A DNA stretch of 64,000 nt from Fragilaria crotonensis (GCA_022925895.1 JAKSYS010000881.1:434001-498000); one strand, 5' to 3'; counted from the first letter of the stretch, positions 10,067-22,692 are shown. Notes: a model not told the origin generated them from the letters alone. Numbers and translations: made by a program.

Positions 10067-10781
10067 GGGCCACCGTTACGTAATTACATTTCACGAAAAC
10101 GAAAACCTTGACGTTTTCGAGGGTCCATTTTACCACCGTTACGTACGAAAACAGGTCCCCAAAAACTTTCTGGAAATCACTCGGATGCGCCTCATATCCC
10201 ATCGTCAACGAAAATCTGCCAAGGTTTTCGTTGCTCCGCGAAAAACACAGCCTTTCCTAGAAACATTTTAAGATTCTGGATTCCTTCTGGCAGGTGTACT
10301 AAGTGTGCGTTTAATTCGCCCCGTTGACAGATGCTACTGTCTACTGTCACTGCAGGCATCGAACATGAACATGGTTTTCTCGCCAGAGAATCATCAGATG
10401 AAGACGTCGTTTCTACCGTTGCATGCGCCGTAGAAACGACGATCGACGATAGTGCGGTGTTGTGTGGTGGTTCCACATGAAGAACATTGCCAAAACGGTC
10501 GTCATTGTCGGATTTCGATGAGCGACGATCAAATAATTTTTGGTTCCAATTCGTACAACTTTACCGTATCTGTAGACGTACACAGTACACAGTACGACTA
10601 GGATGGAGCGAACGATTGGAACATACATGTGTTTCACATCAAGATTCCTATCTTGACTCAGTCGACTTGAAGTTTTCGTATTTGTGGACTGCTTTTTACG
10701 TAACGGTGGGGACGAGCATTTTACATGATGAGAAGGCAAAACTTCTCGTTTTCGTGAAATGTAATTACGCAACGGTGGCCC
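10067..10781. mobile_element. MITE with 35-base terminal inverted repeats and TTA target duplication (Harbinger-like)
   Basis: The ends 10067-10101 and 10747-10781 are inverted copies of 35 bases with one mismatch; each begins GGGCCACCGTT and continues through GTAATTACATTTCACG. The element is flanked by TTA at 10064-10066 and at 10782-10784, a three-base target duplication typical of PIF/Harbinger insertions. A second inner inverted pair contains ACCGTTACGTA (near 10134 and 10697). At 715 bases with no transposase frame it is a non-autonomous element. The superfamily call rests on the TTA duplication and the G-rich terminus only. Confidence 0.85.
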
Positions 10782-10913
10782 TTATGACATAGACCGTGAA
10801 ACGTATGACGTCGGAAAACGATTTCGTAGATTGTGAGTCATGTGAGTCAAGTTGAAAGCGAAATCCCAAACCGAACACAGTAATCCACAACACTGGCTAG
10901 TAGTACTCGAGTA

Positions 10914-10969
10914 CCCACTACCCACTACCCACTACCCACTACCCACTACCCACTACCCACTACCCACTA
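10914..10969. repeat. Microsatellite (CCCACTA)8
   Basis: Eight perfect head-to-tail copies of the 7-base unit CCCACTA. The complementary unit TAGTGGG only superficially resembles a telomere repeat. It lies in an intergenic stretch next to GTAC-rich palindromic DNA. Confidence 0.95.
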
Positions 10970-11625
10970 CACACCCGTACTGGGGTCTGGGATGTAGTCA
11001 TACGACATATGCATATGACATATGTCATACGAGTATTCCTCCCTCCTCCCTCCACTATAACCAGAGCACTGGTGCATACGTACTCCAGTATACCATTACT
11101 GCAAGGACTATGGGAACTACGAACTATGAATACAAGTAGTACTGCTGCACAATTTCCGATCACACGTCAAAAGAGAAAGTCGCAAGTCATGCTGTCATGC
11201 TGCATATTGTATCTACTAGAATCATGAATGATGAACATGAAATCTGCACTTTATGTGTTGACTACTCCGAGGAAGTATACATCCGGCAATCATTCTTTCA
11301 GTCATGCTGTAACTACCTCATCAGATATTCAACAAAACGTAAACTACGAGTCACCACCGCATTCAAGTAAGTGTATTGGTAGCCCATAATGTAACCACAA
11401 AGAAGCGTTTGTCTGGTCTACCGCACGCACTTCAGACGATACGATGAAGGGGTATCAGAGTTACACAAACGTCAATCTCAAACAAATGCAATCCCATCGC
11501 TTATGTACTTAACAACAATGACGAGCAATCCCTAGCGAGAGAGCTAGCTGGACTCCAATACTCCGATGCCATTAGTCTCGATAGGACGTGTACAATGAAG
11601 TTTCACCCCTTTGAATCTCCCCTGT
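10970..11625. other. Intergenic region, no gene seen
   Basis: The stretch holds palindrome-rich sequence such as CATATGCATATGACATATG near 11005 and CCAGTATACC near 11085, then unremarkable DNA. No frame longer than about 95 codons shows any protein-like feature. Confidence 0.4.
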
Positions 11626-12271
11626 TTACCAAGTCAAATCATGACTAGAAAATGTTCCTTGATTGCTCCTGGATTTCAGTCCCACCTTTGGCGATGAAAG
11701 ATCATCATTTTCAGGTTGATCCTCCAAACTGTCATCGTCGGTGTCCTGAATAGGTGCGAATCCGCATTCAGAGTCATCGATACTGATATTGTGAGCCCGT
11801 TCTTCGTCACGTCGCATGGTGGTGATCGGTCGCAGCTCTGGAGGCGATATTATGGAAGGTTCTGAGAAAGCTGAGTCTCTGCTGCTCACGGTAGTTTCCA
11901 AAGCGGATTGTGACACCTCCATCGAATCTGATTCGTTCCGTTGTTGATCATGAGGCGATGACATGCGAAGGACGAATCTAGATGCGACTTCTCGGGGAGA
12001 CACGAGAATGAAGTCGTTACGAGATCGTTCGAGCGGTGACTCATCAGAATTAGAAACCACGTCCACCACGAGCCTCTGTTCGGTCAATGTCGGCCGCGAA
12101 GGAGCTGTGAATGGCTCAAAAGAACAATTCGCCTGGCGGGGTGCGCGGAGTTATCGGGGAGACACCATCAAACTCCTGATTCAAATCATCCATATCTTCG
12201 ACAAAAGGTATGGGGGTATTGAGGGGATGAAACAGTATATCGCCCAAGGCTCGGCCAGGTCTTCCAGACAT
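11626..12271 (-). CDS. Possible acidic, disordered hypothetical protein in two overlapping frames
   Basis: The frame from ATG at 12271 reads 51 residues (MSGRPGRALGDILFHPLNT and onward to a stop at 12116). It overlaps a second open frame, from about 12155 down to 11626, that continues in the same Ser/Pro/Asp style (FILVSPREVASRF, DTDDDSLEDQPENDDLSSP). The two probably belong to one gene joined by a small intron or separated by a one-base length error, but I found no convincing splice pair. The product would be about 200 residues, acidic and probably disordered. No family was recognised. It may be a decayed gene. Confidence 0.35.
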
Positions 12272-12391
12272 CACAATTGACGACTGATGGTTGTTGATGG
12301 GATGTGCTTTAAGTGTTCGTGGGACCTGGCCGCAGCCAAGAGGAAGAATTTACTCGGAGAGCAATTGCGGGGTGGCACGCTCGTCTGCGTC

Positions 12392-12907
12392 CTATTTCTT
12401 CTTACATTTGGAGAAGAAATGTTTTATACAGCGTTGAAGACTGTGATGGAATCCCGGATAAGATGTACCAGATACCAGGTACAGTACAAGTAGAAGGTAC
12501 TGCGAGGACTCCCCATCCATAATTTCCGGGTTTTCTATCGTAGACTCGACATTATCGTCAGTACCAGTCACACCTGCGCGTGCGGAACCCCGGATCCCAG
12601 ATGCAACATAATACGTGTTCATGTGTATGGCTTGTTTCATCTTGAGCTCGCATTTCGTGGAAACACGTAGACTCAGTACAAAATCCGTGACGTCATGCTC
12701 ATTTACCTGTGGTTTGGCATCCTCGGACACCCGAACAACACGATCGACACCACACAGAAAACAACCTGCTCGACCATGACATTGCAACGACAATTTGATC
12801 TCCTTCCAGTGCTCATCAGGAAGACCTTTTTGTGACTGACCCTTGTTTATCCACTTAGGAAGCCCCTTACCCAAAAAGGTCTTCCTGATCGGCCATGCTG
12901 ATGATGC
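12392..12907 (-). CDS. Possible exon of an unidentified gene
   Basis: On the minus strand an open frame runs from about 12907 down to 12392 and contains LPKWINKG, DEHWKEIKLSLQCHG and CFLCGVDRVVRV. No ATG starts it; just upstream (minus strand) a plausible 3' splice site TTTGCAG ends near 12908, so this may be a terminal exon whose first exon lies within 12910-13065. The hairpin at 12816-12889 sits inside it. The function is unknown and it may equally be part of the decayed transposon zone to the right. Confidence 0.25.
   Translation of the reverse strand, partial: ASSAWPIRKTFLGKGLPKWINKGQSQKGLPDEHWKEIKLSLQCHGRAGCFLCGVDRVVRVSEDAKPQVNEHDVTDFVLSLRVSTKCELKMKQAIHMNTYYVASGIRGSARAGVTGTDDNVESTIENPEIMDGESSQYLLLVLYLVSGTSYPGFHHSLQRCIKHFFSKCKKK
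12816..12889. repeat. Short perfect inverted repeat (hairpin)
   Basis: ATCAGGAAGACCTTTTTG at about 12816-12833 is followed after about 38 bases by its exact reverse complement at about 12872-12889. The stem is 18 bases. It could be a tiny fold-back insertion or the remnant of a transposon end; there is no clear target duplication. Confidence 0.7.
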
Positions 12908-13168
12908 TGCAGGTGTACTGCAAATGTAGGATCAACTTGACAAAACAGAAGCGCTACCAAGACAAAACCTCCACGAGTCATTGAGAAGAACGTTGTCAGG
13001 GAACATCGGAGGCAGTGCGGTTCTTTGGCCGGAAGGTCATTTGAAACGATAGCACCAGAAGTCAAGTCATCAAAAGAGAATGAAGGGGAGCGAGGGATAC
13101 ACCCAAGAGATTGACTTCTAATGAAAGGAAGCTTTTTTTACTTACACAGCGCATTCAGAGGAGTCCAT

Positions 13169-13411
13169 AGTGGCAACACTCTCAAGGGTAGTATGTTAGG
13201 GTGCTCCATCAAACGAAATGATTGAGTCGCACGGCATTTTATTGAATTACATTGCATTACGTTACACCAGTGAGTGAGTGTGCAAGTTAACTGGGCAAGA
13301 TAATTCGTCGAAAGACTGTTCTTCCCAGCACAAGCAAATGCTGCTGCATCTGGAAATGCTGGTTACGGTCAAGAAGTTGGGTATGGGACGCCGGTAGGCA
13401 GTGTTGCCACT
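13169..13411. repeat. 12-base inverted repeat pair resembling hAT ends
   Basis: AGTGGCAACACT near 13170 and its reverse complement AGTGTTGCCACT near 13400 face outward over about 240 bases. CAGTGTTGCCAC at 13399 looks like a hAT terminus and could instead be the left end of the hAT-like relic to its right. I found no flanking duplication. Confidence 0.4.
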
Positions 13412-16400
13412 TTCACTTAAAGTTCTTATGAACAAGTTTGTCATTCTTGTGTTGCTTGTGGTGCCGTGTTCTTCACGTTCGGAATGACCATGTTATCGGT
13501 CTCAGTCATTACTTGCTCTGAACAAGTTGCAATGTTCAATCGATTATTGAAGCTAGAGCTTGAGAAGAAGAGGTTACAAAAGGAAGCTCTCTCCGGCAAG
13601 GAAACTGACCGCATCTTGAAGAATTCCCGGCAAGAGTTGGAAACACCAACCGAGAGCTGCGGAAACAGCGGGATGAGCTGACAATCAAGTATGAAGCCAA
13701 CAATGGAATGGAAATGCAGAAGCCCAGAAGTCCAAAGCATGTGAACAGGCATGGCTGAACCAAGTGTACAGTTCCTGTTGCAAAACGCTACACAGCGAGA
13801 AAGTAAGCCAGCCGTCCTGGAATGGTGAGTAATGCTTTTCTTGTAGTTTTGGGGTTGAGGCGGAGGAGTTCTCCAGCAGATCAATTCGTAGCTAATGATC
13901 TTAACGTAGCAAAGGATGTAACAGTGACATACGAGTACACCTCTCCAGGCGAAATGAATGTTGCTGTTGCAGTCAACAATTAGATTGTCTCCTCCATGTT
14001 GCTTGCCTTCAAATTGTATTGATTGACGAACCGTGAGTGAAATTTGATAACATTCATTCTTGAACATGATGCGAGTTTTGAGGCATTGCCAAACAGTGTT
14101 TTGCATGCCACATCTGTGCATCAATGAACTCACCATCGGATCATCTGAAGGGACTTTGGATCACCAGAAAGCACTTGTGCAAAGCGCATGTCGATGTCGA
14201 TTTAATCTATGCATACTACTACCGTAGAGACTCCAATTGATGATACCCTGGTGCCTTCCATGAATATAGTGACCTCAATAGCTGTTCCCCTTGTGCCTGC
14301 TATACACGTTGAGAGAGAAAGGGATGATAGTATGCGATTGATCGATTGACGAGACGAAGTGGTGACATGGTTGCAGTGGCTGCAAATAAGTTTTGCTTCG
14401 CCAATTTGAGGGTGAACTAATTTTTTAATGTACTGAGTCTACGTGTTTCTACGATATGCACGCTCAGGATGAAACAAGCCATAGTTCTGTTCTCAATTTT
14501 CACCGTTGGCAGTAATTCTGCGTGTGCATGGACAACCATGGGCAAACTTCGACCGTCTGGAAACAAGATTGAAATAATTGTCGACAACCTGTTCTCATTT
14601 TTCATGTGTGATAATGTAAAAATTGTTTGTTCGGGCGAGTCCAGAGGTCGGAGGCAGAAGGGAGACCTCGTAACTCGTACTCGGAGCATTCAAGTAACCG
14701 AGTGTAGGTAAAGAATACTACCTGGTACTCGAGTACCTGGTACCACAGAAGCAGCACTTGCATCGGTACTCCGAGTACTGTACTGTACTTATGTGTACTG
14801 GAGTACGTCAGATTTTTTTGAGCGAGCAAGTAGTTTTGACAGGGAGAGGCCATGTAGGTCCCTGAATTATAATGCAAATTAAGTTACACATCAACTTTAT
14901 CTCACGACTGCTCCTATGAGGATAGAAATACCGTACAATGTAACAGTAGTAAGTAGAACTCAGTAGTCCCGTACACCTCTGCAGGTGATGTCCGGCTCGA
15001 TTAGGGGACATACACGGGCTCCCATGTACTTGTACTTGCAGCAGCGGTCTCAACTCCAGAACCATCACAACAATCCCGGCGGACAAGGATGGTGAGTAGC
15101 TGCTTGGTTATCACATGGTGGCTTGTGCGATTCAAATTTGCAGCAAACCATTGTTCTGAACAATGTGCTTGACCTGAAAGCCAGTGCTCTCCCTCCCGTG
15201 CCGCTGTTCAAACAAGTCATCGAATCTTCTAGGGTAAGGAGATGAATGTCAAGCATTTCAACAAATAGGAAAACAAACTTAACCTTATTTTAAAAAGAGT
15301 CATATCCATGTAAGCCATCAAATCAAGAAGTATTTTCAAGGTTCAGCATTTCTTGAGTTTATGTTGCAGAAGATCTCACTTGTTGTTCATCTGCTGGTCT
15401 TTATCTATATCTTGTGATGATGGACCCTCCAACTTATCCCCATTAATAACCCATTCTTACTGGACAGTAAAACAATCATCAACTGTACAAGAATGACAGA
15501 ATGCAATTGTTTGAGCATTGCTGAAGCTCGTAACCAGAGTTATGAGTTCCCCAACCCTCTAGCCAGACTACTACGAGGAAAGAGCAGCATCCAATGTGAA
15601 GCCGTTCAAAAATTGTCCATGGAAAAATTAAGAAGAATAAACTGATGAGTACTAAGGGGTGGGAATTGTCATTTTGCTGTGGCAATTGTGAAGGTGACAT
15701 AAGAGTTGGAGACAGCATGCTGTGACCTGATGCTGGCTGATGAACCTGGCCGTTGGGTTAATGTGAGCCTAATAGAAAGTAGAGGTTGTAATTGACAGCA
15801 TCAAGAACAAGCACATGAAAGATGGGGGCCTTGGTAACATTATGACAGCATTGATAGAAGCTCACTGATCAACAATTTGTCAATAATTGCCTTTGCTCTG
15901 TGATCTGGCTGTAGCTATCGACGAAGCTAGAGCGAACAAGCACTAGCTTCAGTAGATAGTCACACCATTAGTAGTGGGGCCGAGGCAGGCTGCAGCCTGC
16001 TGGAGATGGAGCCATTGCAGAAAGAACACCTCACCAGCAGGAGGCGTTAACTTGTAGGCCACTGGAGTTTGGGTGAAGACAAGACGGCGTTTGTCTCCAC
16101 TTGCACACCATGCATGAATGAATTTGAATAAAACTGGTGTTTAGGACAACTTGAATGGCTGGTGAGGCAGGTACAAGCCTCTGTGAAAGTGAGCAGTGGG
16201 AAGAGCATCAGGAGAAGGATGTTGGCACTGACAATGAGGGTCTTTGGTAAAGAGACCTGGTGCTCCCCTGCCTCTCCATTTGACATGGCATTTCCAAGGT
16301 CTTTTCCGTCAAACCTGGAAGTGGATGCGGATACATCAACAAATAGATATATACATCATGATTCCATACCGCTGATACACTTCAACAGGCCTCATTATTC

Positions 16401-17160
16401 TTGTGTTAATTATTTTCGGTAATCTTCCCGAGATTAAGGTCTGCGAAAAAATGGTGAGGATGTGGCACTTTTCTTTGGTACAATGCCGTGTTAAAAATGC
16501 TCAAACATTGACAGCCAAAGGAATGATGATACAGCAGTTGTTGCATTTCATATCTCGAGTAACAAAACAACTCACCATGACACTCAAGAAGACAAGGAGT
16601 GCTGTGAAATTTCATCACGAATGGTAGGTGAAGTATTTTGTGCAGATTTGAACACGTGATCCGGTCTTGAAAGTTGAGCAAGGCATAGTAGAGGATGGAG
16701 GTACCCTAGTCATGGATGAGATTTCCTCTGTTTTACCAGTTGATCTGTGTGCCACAACACCACGTGATTTTTCCAGAGCATTGGAAATTGTAGGGATTGC
16801 CTCTTGGCCAAACTGTCAGAAGTACAAGACAAAGCAGGATTGAACAACATTCTTGGATGCAGTTCACTTCCAGGGTACACTTCAGGCCTTCAACGACAGT
16901 TGGAGTCAACTGGGAAAAGAATACAATGCACTGAATGCTGAGCATTGTGGTGGCATTGCTAATGTGATGCCTGGGACAAACGCAGTGGAATCCGATTTCT
17001 CCCTCATCAATTGGATGAGAGATCCAGCCACTTTCGAAGTCGTCAACAAACTTCACCTCGGAATCGATTTTACATCACAAACAATACAGAATCTTGGAGA
17101 GTCTGTCTGTTAGTTAGCAATTTGTTCATTAATGGAAAGGAACGACGCGCACGTTAAGGC
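13412..17160 (+). pseudogene. Decayed hAT-like transposase region
   Basis: The long stretch has only short broken frames. The clearest is at 16853-17113 on the plus strand, which ends in VMPGTNAVESDFSLINWMRDP; this resembles the C-terminal region of hAT-type transposases, and the shorter hAT derivative at 36.8 kb carries the matching FPGTSIVESDLSE. A charged coiled frame at 13466-13681 (LLKLELEKKRLQKEALSGKE) may be another piece. Several splice-like joints are visible, for example around 15093-15145 (GTGAGT ... TTTGCAG) and 16625-16650. No intact transposase remains, and the edges are not defined because I found no inverted repeat pair enclosing the region. Plant-like GTAC palindromes at 14715-14815 interrupt it. 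Confidence 0.45.
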
Positions 17161-17310
17161 ACTTGCTTCAATGTGAATTAACAACACCAGAGAACAAATA
17201 CGGTACTACTAGTTACAGAAAAACAAGTTCTCAAAACTGCACCGAAAAAAGCTTTTTTGTTCGTAATTCGTGTTTCGAGTTTCGACAAATACAATGAGGT
17301 CTGAATCCGG

Positions 17311-17438
17311 CGTCGAAGTGAATGTCGTTCAAACGGTGAGCTACATAAATTATGGTTAGCTAGTGATTTGAGTGGCCCTGGACTCAGGCTTTGTGACGCA
17401 GTCACAATGACCCTCCGGGTTACCCGGGGAGAACAACA
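17311..17438 (-). repeat. 3' LTR of the Copia element
   Basis: 128 bases matching the LTR at 22693-22820 with about five differences. It contains the shared block GAGCTACATAAATTATGG (plus-strand reading). Confidence 0.9.
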
Positions 17439-17449
17439 CACCCTCACCA

Positions 17450-19540
17450 GGGGCCAAGAAAGAATGACCGGAGGGTTGTACAGAATTTGCACTCGCAAGT
17501 GGCGTAGGTGCGAGATCGGCTAGGCATTCGAAATAATTGCGCGTCGGATTTGTGGCGGAATGCAAGTACGTGGACCGGATGGCTTGATGATGAGACGTGG
17601 GATGATGTTTGGAGAAGTAATCGGCGCGGTTCGTGTTGCCTTTGCTCCAATAAATTTGGAATTGGCCTTGGCGGACGCGATCGCGGATCCAGTAGAATCT
17701 CATGTCGATGGCTTTGGATCGTTTCTGTTTGACCGTGTCGGTGGCGATGCCGTTGGCAGTGCTATTGTCGGTAGCCATGGGGGTTGCTGGCTGTGGATGC
17801 CCTAATTCGTCGAGAGCGATGCGAAGGGGGCAGGCTTCTTTACCGTTGTGGAACAAAGCGCCAAGTTCGGCTTCCGCCGCGCTGGATAAGACTTCGCGCA
17901 TGATGTGACACAGCACATGGACCGCCCCGTTGAGGGCCAGGGTAAGGGACGGAGTTGGTGTCGTGGTGGGACGATTGGTCAGGTAAAAGTACCCAGCAGC
18001 GCGTGAGCGACCTTTGGCAACTGATAGGTAGGATGCGTCGCTTTCGACGACGGCGAGGATCATGTCGCTCGCAGTGAAGCGTACGGAGGCATCGGGATGC
18101 GTGGCGCAGTAATTCAAGAGTTGCGCCAACTTTTCCATGGTGTAGGCGGTGCTTTGCGAATGCTCGGTGGCGAGTTCGCCGATGGCAGTGAGGAGCGTGG
18201 AATCAATGGCGCGCGCGTAAAACAAAAGGGTACCCAGCACTTCGAGAATGCGGCGTTTGTCGTTGGCGTCGAGGGCAGCAGTGGTGTCGGGGGGCGCCGC
18301 ATACTGTGTTTTGGCGCCGTAGTTCGGACGTTGCCATGGGTGCGGTGAATGTTCAGGTTTGCGTGGTAGTGCGTGTCGGAAACGCTTGAGAGCGCGGTCG
18401 ATGTACCCAGGCATACTGATGTCACACGTGCGTGCGGAGTAATCCCAGTCCAGTGTGAGGCCGCAATATCGGGCGCCGCTCCAGTCACGACTTACTTGGT
18501 AGGTCGCTTCGAGGGTGGCAAGGAGGTGTTCGGCGTCCGCGATGTCGGTGTATCGGATGCCAAAGTCGTCAACAACTAAACTGAAGACGATGTCACGGGT
18601 GGTGTGGCGCCAGAGACCGGGGGTCAGAGGTGCAGGTTCGTAGCCGTGGGGAGCGAGGAATTTGATGAGTTGATCATTCGCAAGCCGGCCTGCTTGTGGG
18701 AGGCCGTACATGCCGCGTCGGATTTCAACATAGACGTGTCCATTGTGGATGAGGGGGCGTAACTTGTACTGGTCGATGATGACGTCAGGAATCATATGGA
18801 TGGGGATGCGAATGTACTCGTAGCGTGGGTTCCATGGGTGTCCCGAGATAAAAATCTTTTAAGTCGGCGGTGAGGAACTTGGCATTTTTGGTGGAGAGGA
18901 CACTATTGATGAGCAGTTTGGCGGTAGTGAGGTCGGCGGTCTTGGTGCTGACGTCGAATGGGTAATCGACTTTGTCGCCGCCGCACGTCCAGCGAACGCG
19001 TCGCGGATTTTCTTTTTCGGGTCGGAAGGCAGACACAACGCGCAAGTAGGTAGCTTTGCGTCCGCGAGGAATGGCGGACACTGGGATGAAATGCATTGTG
19101 TTGGTGCCCTTGATGGCGCCGTAACCTTGGGCGAGGCGGCCGATTTCATCGGCGTTGGATGCCTGCCAGAGGGCGCCGTCGCTGCATTGGCTGAGTTCGC
19201 GATATTCGGCGATCTGGCCGGTGTCCGGGTTGAAGGCATTGCCATGCAAAGCGAAGTGGTGTGGCATGGTCAGATCACGCGTTTTGTGGGCGTCCGCGAG
19301 GATGTTGGCCAAAGCGATGGCGGCGACGTGTTGGAGTCGTGGTTTTCCTTGCGAACGAGTGCCGTGAGGATGGCGTGGGGCCGACGTTGGTTGGGGCACG
19401 GCAGGTGCAATGTTGCGGAGCTTTTTGGGATGGACAGTTCGTGCGTTTTTGAGCGCTTTGGTAGGGGGGAGGTTACGGCGTGCGCGGCGACGGCGTTTGC
19501 CGACGGTGCCGGTACTATTGGTGAACGTAGTAGTAGTCAC
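17450..19540 (-). other. Copia reverse transcriptase and RNase H region (fossil)
   Basis: Recognisable by FLTADLKDFYLGTPM at the start of the palm, GMYGLPQAGRLAND, the VVDDFGIRY active-site stretch, and RNase H signs such as SSAAEAELGALFHNGKE and DMRFYWIRDRV near the end. These are the usual landmarks of Copia-type polymerases. This is a part of a broken element. Confidence 0.9.
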
Positions 19541-19559
19541 AGGAGGTGTGGGCAGGGGG

Positions 19560-21500
19560 GCGAACGTTACACTTTTCGTGTCGAGAGTGGGGAGCTCCGC
19601 GGCGGCGGGGGGAGTATGCCCACCCTCAGAGGTATGGCAGGGATAGGCGTGGATGTCGGTCCAGGAGTGGTGGTTGCCACCCTCAGAGGTGGGTCAGTGG
19701 CGGCGACGTCCTCGAGGAGGTCGGGGTTGGTCACCGGCGTCGTTGGAGGTGCGCCTTTCAGCGTGCGGGTGGGTGCCGCGAGGGACGTCAGGATGGATGT
19801 CAATTGTGTCAACGCGTCGTAATGACTGTCTGTCAAGGGAGCCAATGGCGACCCAGGCGTCGGGTTGCGCAAAGCATGTAAGATGTCGCCGATTCCGGCG
19901 AGGATGAGGTCGGTGGACGACGCGAGGGGCATTGGACATTTTGTGGGAAACCATGCTAGCGTGTCGCAAATGCGAGTGGCACGAGTGTCCCACATCCACA
20001 CCGTATAGCAGCGATACGAGTCCAAAGCCGGCCCGACGTACCATCCGTCCTCACCGTGTGGGGACCATGTTGTACGCTCGTTGGGCTTGATGTGGACCAA
20101 GACGCGGATGCCGGGCGGGGCCAGCGGGGTGCGGTTAAAATCAAACGAACCGTGCATTTGTGCATGGGCGGAGAGTTTGGGATTAATGCGCGAACCTCGT
20201 AGGAGATTGAGGGTCATTTCGGCTTGCGGTAGCAGTTTGTCCCAAAGGTGTAAAGGAAAATTTTTGTCCACGCCACAGAGCCCAGCAATGAAGTGGTTTT
20301 TGAACGTGCGAATGGCTCGTTCGGCTGCATTTCGGCGATGAAGGTTCGGGGGGACGAGCTGGTAGTCGACGTCTTCGGCACTCATGAATTGTTTCAAGGC
20401 GGTGGAGCATTCGTTATCCAGGCGTTGCAATTTAGGACGGAGTCCAGCTGCCACGAGGCGGGCATGGAGAACTTGGTATCCGGCCAAGATGCAAGGGCCG
20501 GTGCGACTGCGGAGCGGTGCAACAAGGATGCTGTTGCTGTCGTAGTCATACAGCACAAGAATGTAGTTGTTGCCGCTGTTGGATGCGACGATAAGTCGGC
20601 CCGTTTGGTCGGTGTGGATCTGGCCAGCACTAGGTTCGAAGACGGCTGTGAAACAGTTATGCGTGCGAATGTTGGCAGGGTCGCTGGACGGGAAGGCGTC
20701 GTCGTCATCATTCGGCAGCAGACTGGGCGTGATGGCGGTTTTGACTTTGGTCGAATTTTTGTGTTGGCGGGTTTGATCCATGTGCCCTTTGACCATGGCC
20801 ACGGAATTGGGTGGATGTTTGGCTAGGGTTTGGGCCGTGAGACCCATGAAGTGCGGCAAGTATCCGTTAATTAACGCGCGTCTGAGCGTGGATATCGCAG
20901 GCGAGAAAAGGGCAGCGTGGGCAAACGCGACAAGCTCGGCCGGCGTAGCGGAGTGCACTGCGGCGAAGCTGTTGTGAAGGGAAGGCGGAGCGTCGACGAC
21001 GGGCATGTCGTGCGGATCGAGGGGGGCAACGAGATTTAAATGCCAGAGGCCGGTGGTGGGCGTTCGTGCGCCGGTGAGGATGAGTTCGTCGTCGAGATGG
21101 ACGGTGACGATTTTGGCGTCAAACGTGACGATGCAACCTGCGTCGCATAATTGCCCCATGGAAAGTAAAGACGCGGTTTGTAGCGCCGGGACAATGTGAA
21201 CGCGGCGAGCTGCGAGAGGGAGGCGTGGAATGTCAAGCTCGGCTTCATGTGTTGAGTACATGATAGTGCCGTTGGGATTGGCAATACCAATGGGATTATT
21301 GGTGGGTCGTTTGTTTGCGGACGTGGGCAGTGATCGTGCAGAAATGCGCGGTGCTCCTGCTATCTGCGATGGCACGTGCGTCGGGTGGAACGATGGTTGG
21401 GGGGGGACCTACGGTAACAGTAGATAGACAAAAATCAGAATCTGCGTTTAGAACGTTAGATAGAGTAGTTGTTGTTTCCAGACGAGTCAAAGGTATGGTA
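19560..21500 (-). other. Copia protease and integrase region (fossil)
   Basis: The integrase core is marked by the region around LQRLDNECSTALKQFM and NAAERAIRTFKNHFIAGL, which corresponds to the D-x-E catalytic neighbourhood of Copia integrases. A Pro/Thr-rich tail follows. The protease area lies at the beginning. This is part of a broken element. Confidence 0.85.
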
Positions 21501-22600
21501 GGCTCCCCGCGCCGTCAGTTAGGAGGGGAAGACGCAGGCAATTGACGAGGCCGCCCGGACGAGATGGTGTTGTTGCCACCCTTCATTTTGAAGGCGGTGG
21601 CATCGTCTTTGTGACCTTCGGCTTTACGATGGCAAGTGAGCGACGTGTGGTTGCGCTGTGGGCTGAGCCCATGTGTCCAACAATAATACATTTTGCCGCC
21701 TTCGACTGTTACGTGGCGGGCGGCAGCATCGGTGGTGGCGGCAAGAGTAGGTACGGTGGCAGCGGCAGCTGTCTCAGTTGTTGTTGGCGTTACAATGGCA
21801 GCGGAGTGTGCTCCGTGAAAGCCGGCGTCGCCGGCAGTGAGGCGACGAATGCGTTCCTTGTTGCCGAGTTGGAACTCAGTTTTGAACAGTGCAACCGTCC
21901 ATTCGTCGACGGGGCGGAGTCGAAAATTTTCGGTGGTCGTGGCGAGAAGACCGGTCTTTTCAATCATAGCCAAAGTGAGGGTAATGATAGTGATATCGGG
22001 GATGGGGACGCGTCCGAGAGTGGCAATTCGCTGAATATTGGAAGTTTTGGCCCAAAGATCCTCAATGGGCTCCGATAAGGCGGAGCCGTTGCGTTCGAGT
22101 TCCTCTGGTGTCATGGTGCCGTATTCCGCCCGGAGGTGGTTAAGCATGGCTAACGGCGTGACGTCCCCAAACCCAAAATCAGGATCCTCAAGTGCGCTGA
22201 GGAAGGAGGCATTGACGGCCGTTAAGAGCTGAGCTGTGAGTGCAGAACTGAGGCTGTTGTAAAGAGTTACGTCAGCGAGGGTGTCGTTGTAGTTGCGTAG
22301 CGCAACGGCAATGGCAGCAGCAGTGCCTGCAGCTTTGGGGGGCGCTCCGGGATGGACGGGGATGACAAAAGGAACGCCGACGCGTGCGAGATACTCGGCG
22401 GGATTAAGGACAATGGCGAGATGGCCATGGTTGCCGCCACCGCGTGCCGACGGGACCGAACGTGCGTTAGTGAACAATTGGCGTTGAAGCAATTGTAGGG
22501 TCGTGTTGGTTGGTTTGCCCTGGATGGGCGTTAAGGTCTCGTATGGGAAATTGAATTTCGGAGACGAAGACATCCTGGAAACTTGTGGATTTTTCGACAC
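21500..22600 (-). other. Copia gag-like region (fossil)
   Basis: About 360 codons with a capsid-like middle (LADVTLYNSLSSALTAQLL, PMLNHL-type helix) and a Cys/His cluster near the end, YCWTHGLSPQRNHTSLTC followed by KAEGH, the zinc-binding pattern seen in diatom Copia elements. Confidence 0.75.
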
Positions 22601-22692
22601 AAGTTGTACGGATGATGGCGACAGTGAAGATGACTGTCGGTGGGGGAGCGGCGATCGTTATTGATGCCGAGGGGTTAACGTTTATGTAGCTC

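Noticed and set aside
10914-10969. CCCACTA repeat as an interstitial telomere
   Set aside because: The unit TAGTGGG differs from known TTAGGG and TTTAGGG telomere units; a plain microsatellite explains it.
19091-19822. Long plus-strand frames across the Copia element
   Set aside because: They are the GC-rich complement of the fossil polyprotein and have no domain of their own.
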